From the NCBI GenBank assembly GCA_017556845.1, contig JAFYMA010000088.1:1-14564 (forward strand): 14,564 bases of DNA, in the 5' to 3' direction. The stretch comes from Clostridia bacterium (GTDB taxonomy: Bacteria > Bacillota > Clostridia > Oscillospirales > CAG-272). The translations under genes and the position numbers were made by a program. Shown piece after piece: positions 1 through 6,455 of this stretch (position 1 is the stretch's first letter; the number at the start of each line of letters is the position of its first letter). Below the pieces are notes generated by a model. The model did not search any database. It was not told the DNA's origin and worked only from the letters and a program-made list of their open reading frames with translations.

Positions 1-396
1 CAAGCCCGTATTTTCGCCGCACGAATGTACCTTTTTGAATATTTCTGCCATACGCTTTATGTTTTCTTCGTTTTTAAGCGTTTCGGACGACATCGTTACG
101 GCGTTTTCGATATAACGCGTGACCTTTGAGCCGTCAGGGCCGAAGTAGAGCATTTCCGCATCTACCCCGAGCTTGCAGGCAAGGCGTGTGCTTACCATTT
201 CGTCGTTGCGGTTGATAAGCTCCTCTGTGCCCTCGCCGGGAATACGGACAACGTAGTCCTGCCCGTTCATTGTCACTCTGTACGTGCGGTTCGTAAGTCC
301 GCCCATACGCTCTATTTTGCTGTAATCACTCGTGTTAAAGACCTTAATAAGTAATTCCTTTACCTGATTTTCACATTCAAACGCTTCGTTTTTCAC
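1..396 (-). CDS. Choline kinase (LicA-like), 3' end outside window
   Basis: Translation from a GTG at 396-394 gives 132 residues that stay open to the window edge, so the C-terminal half, including the expected Brenner-type catalytic motif, is not visible. The N-lobe matches the LicA/choline-kinase branch of the APH-like kinase fold: GGLTNRTYRV at residues 32-41 forms the nucleotide loop, YVVRIPGEGTEELINRNDE starts at 48, and KVTRYI at 91 is the hinge-like strand. The GTG start is supported by AGGAAGGAG (410-402) with a 5-nt spacer. That site lies inside the last codons of the upstream cytidylyltransferase gene, and the stop-to-start gap is 2 nt. Known family role: ATP-dependent phosphorylation of choline (or a related amino-alcohol) in the cytoplasm. 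The pairing with a LicC-like gene suggests CDP-choline formation for envelope decoration. The substrate cannot be fixed from sequence; ethanolamine or another alcohol is possible. Confidence 0.85.
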   Translation of the reverse strand, partial: MKNEAFECENQVKELLIKVFNTSDYSKIERMGGLTNRTYRVTMNGQDYVVRIPGEGTEELINRNDEMVSTRLACKLGVDAEMLYFGPDGSKVTRYIENAVTMSSETLKNEENIKRMAEIFKKVHSCGENTGL

Positions 397-398
397 GT

Positions 399-1268
399 TT
401 ACTCCTTCCTCAGCACCCCGTCGCTGTACGAATATTTGTATTTTGTACCGTTGCAAACGAACGTAAAGCCTGCTGCTGCGTTCGTTTCGTCCTTATACGC
501 ATTGAGCTGCGTTATATCGCTTTGGCTGCACTGAAGCTCTTTTGCGATATTTCCGATTATTGCCGAGCGCGTATCGCTGATATAGCTCGTATCAAATTCA
601 CGAAGCTCGTCGAGCGTGTCAAATTCAAAAATTACGCCGTTTTGATACTTCCGTATCTTCATTTTCAGCTTTTCGATATTCTTTATGTAAATGCTTTCCC
701 ATAAAAGATCTGCCGTTTCGGGCTTTTCGTAATCTTCAAGGAGTATTTTCAAAAATTCCGTGCTGAAATCCTCGCTCCAAAAAACGTGGCCGAGCATATA
801 CCAGGCGTTTTCTCCGCCTATCTGCACGCTTCGTATCGTGCCGTCAGGCTCGTACTGCATACACCATTCTTTAGTTTCTCCGTCAGCGTAAACGGCGGCG
901 TAGTAGCTTTCGGATACCTCTTTTTCAAACGGATTTTCTGAAAAATAGTTATCCGCTGAGCATATATACGTATTTTTTATCACGTTTCTTGCAGCGTATA
1001 TGCTTGAATTGTTGTTTCGTATGAGGTAATCGGGGTTATGGATAAGGCGAACGCCGAGCTTATTTTCAAGATACGAAAACATTTCAGCCTTATATCCGGT
1101 CACGATATAAATATCGTTTATTCCCGCCTGCCTTAGCTGGCGTATCTGCCTTTCTATAAGCACCTCACCTTTAACGGTGATAAGAGCCTTCGGCATTTCG
1201 TGCGACAAGGGAGCAAATCTGCTTGACGTGCCTGCCGCCATTATGACAGCGTTGTCAACGGTATACAT
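399..1268 (-). CDS. Phosphocholine cytidylyltransferase-like nucleotidyltransferase (LicC-like) with C-terminal extension
   Basis: This 289-residue cytoplasmic protein has a nucleotidyltransferase fold. MAAGTSSRFAPLSHEMPKAL (residues 10-29) is the NTP-binding signature with R17 and K27. KGEVLIERQIRQL (33-45), RNNNSSIY (84-91) and SADNYF (104-109, with D106 as probable metal ligand) are typical of the LicC branch. The catalytic domain appears to end near DTLDELREFD (217-226), a length close to stand-alone LicC proteins. About 63 residues follow that are not part of the core fold (see findings). Known role of the family: CTP plus phosphocholine to CDP-choline. The kinase gene directly downstream supports that reading, though other phospho-alcohols are possible. 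The ATG at 1268 is preceded by AAAGGAAGAG, and a consensus promoter lies at 1316-1344. Confidence 0.85.
   Translation of the reverse strand: MYTVDNAVIMAAGTSSRFAPLSHEMPKALITVKGEVLIERQIRQLRQAGINDIYIVTGYKAEMFSYLENKLGVRLIHNPDYLIRNNNSSIYAARNVIKNTYICSADNYFSENPFEKEVSESYYAAVYADGETKEWCMQYEPDGTIRSVQIGGENAWYMLGHVFWSEDFSTEFLKILLEDYEKPETADLLWESIYIKNIEKLKMKIRKYQNGVIFEFDTLDELREFDTSYISDTRSAIIGNIAKELQCSQSDITQLNAYKDETNAAAGFTFVCNGTKYKYSYSDGVLRKE
402..410 (-). promoter_or_regulatory. Ribosome binding site that fixes the GTG start of the kinase
   Basis: AGGAAGGAG reads on the minus strand and is followed by TAAAC and then GTG at 396. The stop codon of the upstream cytidylyltransferase (401-399) lies inside the spacer, so the two genes are probably translationally coupled. 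Confidence 0.75.
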
Positions 1269-1315
1269 GCAGCTCTTCCTTTCAAAAAAAAATATTATTA
1301 ATTATAATACTAAAC

Positions 1316-1344
1316 ATTATATCACTAATCGTTATCATTGTCAA
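1316..1344 (-). promoter_or_regulatory. Consensus sigma-A promoter for the cytidylyltransferase-kinase pair
   Basis: On the minus strand TTGACA (1344-1339), a 17-nt spacer and TATAAT (1321-1316) match the vegetative consensus at all 12 positions. The -10 box is about 48 nt upstream of the ATG at 1268. Such a perfect match suggests strong, largely constitutive expression. Confidence 0.85.
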
Positions 1345-1397
1345 TAATTTTTTAAATAAGGAATATTATGCGGTATTTTGAATCATAAAGGGGAAAA

Positions 1398-1874
1398 TTA
1401 CGATTCGTTTACGAGCTTTCCGCACATACTCTGCATGTTCAGCTTTAAGAGCACCGTTGCCTTGATGCTTTGCTTTATCTCGTTTTCGATGTACTGCTCG
1501 TCGCCTGTGAATTTAAGGCTTAATCTGTACGTTATATCGCGTATTATATCTTCATCGTATACTTGCTCCACCGTGCCGAAAACGATAACGCTTTTAACGT
1601 TCAACGCCCATTGTCCGTTGTTTCTGTAACCGTTATCGTATACGCAGAAGGATACCTTATTAGACCTTTCAAGGCAGTCGGCTCTGTATCCCTTTTTGCC
1701 GCAATGAAAATAAATGCACCCGTCACTTTCGTTATAAAAATGGTTCATCGGCATAGCGTACGGATATCCGTCATCGCCGTTTACTGCAAGGACGCCTCTT
1801 TTTTCTTTTGCCAAGACCTCGATACATTCCTTTTCGGTCATTTTCTGCTTTTTCCGTGTAAGCTCCCTGAACAT
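1398..1874 (-). CDS. PPOx/NimA-like flavin-binding split-barrel protein
   Basis: The 158-residue protein belongs to the pyridoxamine 5'-phosphate oxidase-like FMN-binding split barrel, in the branch often annotated as 5-nitroimidazole reductase (Nim) or nitroreductase-like. Evidence is the block RGVLAVNGDDGYPYAMPMNH (residues 26-45), IYFHCGKKGYRADCLERS (54-71) with the usual strand-loop-helix of the FMN phosphate site, and KVSFCVYD (73-80). The C-terminal IKATVLLKL (137-145) fits the last barrel strand. There is no signal peptide, so it is cytoplasmic. The ATG at 1874 is chosen because AGGAG stands 5 nt upstream; a TTG 7 codons earlier has no site. A sigma-A-like promoter lies at 1914-1942. 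No terminator is visible before the next promoter, so some read-through into the cytidylyltransferase gene is possible. Substrate unknown. Confidence 0.82.
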   Translation of the reverse strand: MFRELTRKKQKMTEKECIEVLAKEKRGVLAVNGDDGYPYAMPMNHFYNESDGCIYFHCGKKGYRADCLERSNKVSFCVYDNGYRNNGQWALNVKSVIVFGTVEQVYDEDIIRDITYRLSLKFTGDEQYIENEIKQSIKATVLLKLNMQSMCGKLVNES

Positions 1875-1913
1875 ATTATCTCCTAACGCTTGCAATTGTG
1901 TATTTTCTGCATC

Positions 1914-1942
1914 ATTATTTCATAAAACTGTGAATTTTTCAA
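1914..1942 (-). promoter_or_regulatory. Sigma-A-like promoter for the PPOx gene
   Basis: TTGAAA (1942-1937), a 17-nt spacer and AATAAT (1919-1914) on the minus strand each match the consensus at 5 of 6 positions. The -10 box lies 39 nt before the ATG at 1874. Confidence 0.6.
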
Positions 1943-1958
1943 GCAATGGAGATACGGC

Positions 1959-1988
1959 GTATTATCCATTTGGATTTTGACAATGATA
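1959..1988 (+). promoter_or_regulatory. Possible forespore (sigma-F-like) promoter for gpr
   Basis: GTATT (1959-1963), a 15-nt spacer and GACAATGATA (1979-1988) resemble the Bacillus sigma-F pattern GYWTA-N15-GgnrAnAHTR, with one mismatch in the -35 and two in the -10 (one at a weakly conserved position). It ends 30 nt before the gpr ATG. In Bacillus, gpr is transcribed in the forespore by sigma-F and sigma-G, which makes the match meaningful, but it is one short motif in AT-rich DNA. Confidence 0.4.
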
Positions 1989-2018
1989 AATACATAAAAG
2001 GTGAAAGAGGGAATTGAA

Positions 2019-2936
2019 ATGAGTATAAGAATACGAACGGATATGGCAAGCGAGCTTCGGGGCGAATATATGAAGGAGTATTCCAAAACGCACAGCGGAG
2101 AGCCTGACGGTATAAGGTACAGCGAATACGAAAAAAACGGCTTGAAGGTAAGCAAGGTGTCAATCGTGAACGAAAACGGTGAAAGGCTGATAGGAAAGCC
2201 CGTGGGAGAATACTATTCTCTGTATACGGGTAAGCTGTGGCTGAGCGATTTCAACAGCTTCAAAAAGGCATCAAACGAGCTTGTGAGGATAATATCGACC
2301 TTGTGCGACGTTCATTCGCCCGTCCTCGTCGCAGGGCTTGGCAACAGATATATAACTGCCGATGCAATAGGCCCTCTTGCGTGCAGTAATCTCATAGTAT
2401 CACGCCATATAAAGCAGTACGAAAGGAAAATATACGACTCGGCAGGGCTTGGCGAGGTGTCGGCGATCGTTCCCGGAGTCCTTGCCCAGACGGGAATAGA
2501 CGCTATTCAGCTGATACGCTCGGCGGTGAAGGAAACGGGCGCTGAGTGTGTGATAGCGGTCGATGCGCTTGCGTGCAGGGAAGTTCAGTCGCTTGCGTGC
2601 AGCGTTCAGATAACTGACGGGGGGATAAGCCCCGGAAGCGGCGTCGGTAACGACAGAGGGGAAATATCAAAAAGAACGGTCGGCGTAAAAACGGTATGCA
2701 TCGGCGTTCCGACGGTGATAGACGCAAGAACTTTCGTCCGTGATTCGCTTGAAAACGCAGGCATTGACAGGGACGGCATTGAAAAGGCTATGAATAACTC
2801 CGGCTGTAAGGGTAATACGTACGTTTGCTCAAAGGACTGCGACGTTGCGGTAGATGAAATGGCACGTCTTGTCGGCTACGCTATAAGCAAGGCGTATCAC
2901 AGATCGCTGACGTACGAGGAAATGATGTATATGTGA
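2019..2936 (+). CDS. gpr: GPR germination protease (spore protease, peptidase family A25)
   Basis: This 305-residue protein is the aspartic-type endoprotease that degrades small acid-soluble spore proteins when spores germinate. GLGNRYITADAIGP (residues 106-119) carries D115, and VIAVDALACRE (178-188) carries D182. Their spacing of 67 parallels the two essential aspartates of Bacillus GPR (about 127 and 193). IVPGVLAQTGIDA (150-162), QITDGGISPGSGVGN (197-211) and GVPTVIDA (229-236) are further family blocks. The N-terminal RTDMASEL resembles the SASP cleavage motif and is the expected region of zymogen self-processing. The ATG at 2019 is preferred because AAAGAGGG (2004-2011) stands 7 nt upstream; an in-frame GTG at 2001 overlaps that site. 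It stands alone, divergent from the PPOx gene. It is shorter than Bacillus GPR (about 370) but typical for clostridia. Confidence 0.95.
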   Translation: MSIRIRTDMASELRGEYMKEYSKTHSGEPDGIRYSEYEKNGLKVSKVSIVNENGERLIGKPVGEYYSLYTGKLWLSDFNSFKKASNELVRIISTLCDVHSPVLVAGLGNRYITADAIGPLACSNLIVSRHIKQYERKIYDSAGLGEVSAIVPGVLAQTGIDAIQLIRSAVKETGAECVIAVDALACREVQSLACSVQITDGGISPGSGVGNDRGEISKRTVGVKTVCIGVPTVIDARTFVRDSLENAGIDRDGIEKAMNNSGCKGNTYVCSKDCDVAVDEMARLVGYAISKAYHRSLTYEEMMYM

Positions 2937-2941
2937 GCGAT

Positions 2942-2980
2942 TGGCGGCGTTTAATGCTATTTTGCGTATAAACGCCGTCA
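2942..2980 (+). terminator. Hairpin downstream of gpr, possible weak terminator
   Basis: A 12-bp stem with one G-U pair (2942-2953 with 2969-2980, core CGGCGTTTA/TAAACGCCG) encloses a 15-nt loop just after the gpr stop. No T-run follows directly; the nearest T-rich stretch starts about 20 nt later. It may protect the 3' end or terminate inefficiently. Confidence 0.4.
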
Positions 2981-3092
2981 CAGCGTTACATAATTGAAAA
3001 TTTTTATTGTGTTTTTGCACAAAAAATCATGTAATTGTATATGCAAGTTTAATGATTTTGTGAAATTTACAGAAAATCCATTGTTTTTTTTA

Positions 3093-3120
3093 TTGCGTTT
3101 AGTTAATATAATTATATAAA
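3093..3120 (+). promoter_or_regulatory. Weak promoter candidate for the lectin-hydrolase gene
   Basis: TTGCGT (3093-3098), a 16-nt spacer and TATAAA (3115-3120) lie 22 nt before the ATG. A perfect TATAAT is also present at 3107-3112 but has no acceptable -35 at 16-18 nt. The region is very AT-rich, so chance matches are likely. Confidence 0.3.
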
Positions 3121-3142
3121 TGCTTTTGAAAGAGGTAAAGCT

Positions 3143-5260
3143 ATGAAAAAAAAGTTACTAAGGCTTTCTGTCATTGCCTTGACTCTGGCTATACTCCTGC
3201 CGTCTGCTTTTGCAGCGTCGGAGATGATAGCGTCAGTCACAAACGCACTTGACGTTGAAGGCGGTCTGTCTTATACGATAGACGGAAAGTATATCAAGGG
3301 TATTGCTGACGATACCACCGTAAAGGAGCTCGTTTCCGAAATACCCGGTGCAAGTCATGTTATAAAATCATCCGGGTACAGAGTTGCGGATGCTTCGAGA
3401 GTCGGAACGGGATATCAGCTCGTTACCGATACTATGACATATACCTTGATCGTTAACGGCGATGCTAACGGCGATACATACGTTACGTCAAAGGACATCA
3501 TCCGTGCAAAGAAGATGATACAGGACGGCGATATAACGTCGGAATTTGCTCTCAGCCTTGATTTCAACAAGGACGGCAAGCTCGATTCAACCGATCTTGG
3601 CAAGGTATCCGAATACGTTGTTGAAAACGTGCCTGAGCGTGCGGCAGCCGACATGCCCGCATCAGATCTCGGTGACGATTTTTATGCAACGATAGATCTG
3701 TCGTATACAGACAACTCGGTCGGTGTAAGCGTTGATAATAACGTAGTTGCGATGGACAAGAATGACTCTTCTCCCTCACAGCTCTGGCACTTCACACGCA
3801 ATATCGACGGCTCGTATTTTATTGAAAACCTCGCTATGGGCACCGTTCTTGACGTTGCTTACTCATCGTCCGAATACGGCACGAACGTCGGCGTATACAC
3901 CAACGTAAAGGCCGCAAACCAGAAATGGCACATCGTAGAGCATGACGGCGGATACATATTCCTTACGAAATGCGCTGACGACAGAGCCCTTGACGTTTAC
4001 GCAGGCTCTGAGGATGCAGGCGCAAACGTACAGATATACGGTCTTAACTACTCCGATGCACAGATATTCAACATCAGCAAGGTTGAAAACGTGCAGACGG
4101 ATGTGGAAGGTTATTTTGAGCGCTTCTCAGCTCTCGATTATCCGAAGCAGTTCTATGCAAACCTCAAGTTCGGCTCAAGAAAGATAACGGCTGCTGAAAA
4201 CGGCAACGCTTGTATGATGGATCAGAGCCAGTACTGGCAATTTGAGCTTCAATCGGACGGCACGTACAAGATAACGAGCACGTACAACGGTAATGTGCTT
4301 GACATCGCCGCGGCAAAGATGGAAAACTTCACGAACGTTCAGACGTATCAGAGCAACGATACGAAGGCTCAGCGCTGGTATATTTACATAAAGAACGGTT
4401 ACGCTATACTGCGTTCTGCGCTTGATCCCAAATTCGTGCTTGACCTGCACGGCGGTCTTGATATTGAAAACGGAAACATTCAGATATACACATATAACGA
4501 TTCTGCTGCTCAGCAGTTCAAAATAACCGATGCTGTCAATACGCTTCCCGCGTTCAAGGTATCGTGCCCGTACAACAAAGTAGTTTACGGCAGATACCAT
4601 ACGCTTGAAGAAGCAAAGGCTAACACGAAGGATTATTTAGGTCAGGTAGTATACGATCTTGCCGGTAATCGCGTATACAATCCTTGTCCTTCGTATATGG
4701 CTGCAAAGATACTTTACAATGCAAAGCGCGCGTCTGACTTTGCGGCGGCTCACGGATTTGTTTACGGCCACGCTGACATCAACCCCGGTTATAACTGGCA
4801 GAACCTCGACATCAACAATCCTACCGTAAAAGATGAAAGATGCAGCAGCTGTGACAGACTCGTTGACTGGGCACTGTGGCTCAGCGGAGTAAGATCAGAC
4901 AGAGGAAACGTCACAACTCACGGTCCCGTCGTTTACGAGCAGGTTAAATGGGTACCGACTCTTGGATATATCAAGATCACAGACCCCTCACAGCTCAAGC
5001 CCGGCGACCTTGTATTTACAACGTATGACTATACGAAGCCCGGAACACCCGGACACGCATTTATCTGCGCAAGTAACAATATGGGCGGAAATCTGTACTT
5101 AAGATATGACCACGGAGCAGTGGAAAGAATCAGATATTTGCCTACGAACAGAAACGGTGTACCGTATAATTATTTCCTTGACGGTAAAGCACCGTTCGTT
5201 GAAAGAATAGGAACAGCCGATCAGCCCACATTCTACTACGCATACAGACCCATAGACTGA
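3143..5260 (+). CDS. Secreted dockerin-like / double ricin-type beta-trefoil / NlpC-P60-like hydrolase
   Basis: The 705-residue exported protein has a signal peptide (KKK, hydrophobic core, probable cleavage after AFA near residue 24). A small N-terminal domain (about 40-104) ends in a dockerin-like pair of calcium loops: DANGDTYVTSKD (107-118) and DFNKDGKLDSTD (140-151), with acidic or Asn residues at positions 1, 3, 5 and 12. Two ricin-B-type beta-trefoils follow (about 178-315 and 335-463), with Q-x-W/F motifs at 213, 260, 307 and 363, 410, 457. The C-terminal region (about 470-705) looks like an NlpC/P60 or CHAP-type cysteine peptidase. ERCSSCDRLVDWALW (565-579) has C567/C570 as nucleophile candidates, LKPGDLVF (618-625) is typical of the fold, and PGHAF (636-640) gives H638. 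It probably acts outside the cell on peptidoglycan or a glycopeptide, held by the dockerin or lectins. AGAGG stands 8 nt before the ATG. Domain calls are strong; the hydrolase substrate is inference. Confidence 0.85.
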   Translation: MKKKLLRLSVIALTLAILLPSAFAASEMIASVTNALDVEGGLSYTIDGKYIKGIADDTTVKELVSEIPGASHVIKSSGYRVADASRVGTGYQLVTDTMTYTLIVNGDANGDTYVTSKDIIRAKKMIQDGDITSEFALSLDFNKDGKLDSTDLGKVSEYVVENVPERAAADMPASDLGDDFYATIDLSYTDNSVGVSVDNNVVAMDKNDSSPSQLWHFTRNIDGSYFIENLAMGTVLDVAYSSSEYGTNVGVYTNVKAANQKWHIVEHDGGYIFLTKCADDRALDVYAGSEDAGANVQIYGLNYSDAQIFNISKVENVQTDVEGYFERFSALDYPKQFYANLKFGSRKITAAENGNACMMDQSQYWQFELQSDGTYKITSTYNGNVLDIAAAKMENFTNVQTYQSNDTKAQRWYIYIKNGYAILRSALDPKFVLDLHGGLDIENGNIQIYTYNDSAAQQFKITDAVNTLPAFKVSCPYNKVVYGRYHTLEEAKANTKDYLGQVVYDLAGNRVYNPCPSYMAAKILYNAKRASDFAAAHGFVYGHADINPGYNWQNLDINNPTVKDERCSSCDRLVDWALWLSGVRSDRGNVTTHGPVVYEQVKWVPTLGYIKITDPSQLKPGDLVFTTYDYTKPGTPGHAFICASNNMGGNLYLRYDHGAVERIRYLPTNRNGVPYNYFLDGKAPFVERIGTADQPTFYYAYRPID

Positions 5261-5265
5261 TAACG

Positions 5266-5309
5266 AATATCCCCGTTACCGAAACGTCGGTAACGGGGAT
5301 ATTTTTGTC
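5266..5309 (+). terminator. Rho-independent terminator of the lectin-hydrolase gene
   Basis: A perfect 17-bp stem (5266-5282 with 5287-5303) closes a 4-nt AACG loop and runs into TTTTTGTCGTTTT on the plus strand. It starts 5 nt after the stop. The minus-strand DUF3810 gene converges on it. In that direction no T-run follows, so it would act there only as a weaker terminator or 3'-end stabiliser. Confidence 0.9.
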
Positions 5310-5335
5310 GTTTTGTTTTATCAGATGCGTTTGTA

Positions 5336-6454
5336 TCAGTCCTTTGCAATATTTGCCTTGTAGTATGCTACGGCAAGGTCGGTCACAAGGTTGTACGACC
5401 TGCTTCCCTCGCTTTGCCCCTGACCTTGCAGGTATGCGTCCTGAACGGTTGAAACAACGTCGGATGCCGTACTGGTGCGGTATTTTTCAAAAAATTCGTC
5501 AAAGCAGATAAGCTCGCCCTTGACGAGCTGTGTCATATCGTTTGATATGAGCTTGAAATACAGCTTGCTGTCCGATCTGTAAAGAGCAGACGCCACGTAT
5601 TCGTATACGGATAAATAACCGCTGTAGCGGATATACGGATCGTCCGAGGACGTGCATACGAGAAACGCTATGAAATTCGCTTCTTCCTCACGGCTTATTC
5701 CTCTTTGGTGCGCCATTTCGTGCGCCACCGTGAACGGCAGAGTGTATTCGGGGAAATTTGTGTTTATATTCGCTTCGCCCGTGAAAAACGTATAAACGCC
5801 CGAAATGTGCGTATACGTCCATATTTCAGACATTACTACGGGCTTTACCGACGTGTTCAGCTTCTGAATGAACGTATGCTCACGGCATACCGTCTTATAC
5901 GCATCGTTTATTTTATCGTCAAGCTCTGAAAGGGTGTACGGCATTACGGATGCCCCGTTCTGACTGTATGAAAGCGATGATGCTTCGGCGTTTACGTTTT
6001 CCAAAAGCCATTTTGCCGTATCGTAAAGCTCATAGCTTGACACGGGCTGCTTTTCAAGCGATAGCCTTTCGTCTAATGTTTGAGTGCAGTATCCTGCACT
6101 GAAGCCGAGCATAAGTATTGAAAATATGACGGCGGGAATGGAGAAGATGCCGAACAGGTAACGCACCATCTGCTGCGTTGTATTCGTTTCCGAGCGCCAG
6201 GCGTGTACGATAAGGCATACCATCGTTACAGGCATTGAAAGCAGAACAAATTCAGCCAGCGAAAACGGTATCCAGCCCGTAGCGTAGGCAAGAGTGCCTC
6301 TTATCACAGAGCCTATATATACATTCCAGAAGTCAGCAAACATCGTTGAAATGCGGCATATGCCCCATATTATAAGACTGAATAAAAAAACGCACATTAT
6401 GACCGCTGACGGTGTTGGAACGTATTTGTTTATAAAAGCTTTTATTTTTACCAT
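5336..6454 (-). CDS. DUF3810 family membrane protein with zinc-metallopeptidase-like motif
   Basis: The 372-residue protein has an N-terminal membrane part with three probable helices (about 14-34, 66-86 and 101-121), then a large soluble domain. TVAHEMAHQRG (242-252) is an HExxH motif, followed closely by REEEANFIAF (255-264), which supplies a candidate third zinc ligand (E257 or E258). This matches the DUF3810 family. Metallopeptidase activity is a prediction from the motif; no substrate is known to me. By topology the catalytic domain probably lies outside the membrane, but this is not certain. It is the last gene of the operon. Its ATG lies 1 nt after the stop of the pseudouridine synthase gene and there is no convincing Shine-Dalgarno site (the nearest, AAAGG, is too far), so translation is probably coupled. 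Confidence 0.85.
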   Translation of the reverse strand: MVKIKAFINKYVPTPSAVIMCVFLFSLIIWGICRISTMFADFWNVYIGSVIRGTLAYATGWIPFSLAEFVLLSMPVTMVCLIVHAWRSETNTTQQMVRYLFGIFSIPAVIFSILMLGFSAGYCTQTLDERLSLEKQPVSSYELYDTAKWLLENVNAEASSLSYSQNGASVMPYTLSELDDKINDAYKTVCREHTFIQKLNTSVKPVVMSEIWTYTHISGVYTFFTGEANINTNFPEYTLPFTVAHEMAHQRGISREEEANFIAFLVCTSSDDPYIRYSGYLSVYEYVASALYRSDSKLYFKLISNDMTQLVKGELICFDEFFEKYRTSTASDVVSTVQDAYLQGQGQSEGSRSYNLVTDLAVAYYKANIAKD

Positions 6455-6455
6455 A

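Noticed and set aside
1375..1397. Terminator after the PPOx gene
   Set aside because: No hairpin with a following T-run is visible between the PPOx stop and the next promoter.
4175..4600. 141-codon minus-strand open frame inside the lectin-hydrolase gene
   Set aside because: It lies wholly antisense to the two trefoil modules, has no family features, and follows from the repeated composition of the real gene.
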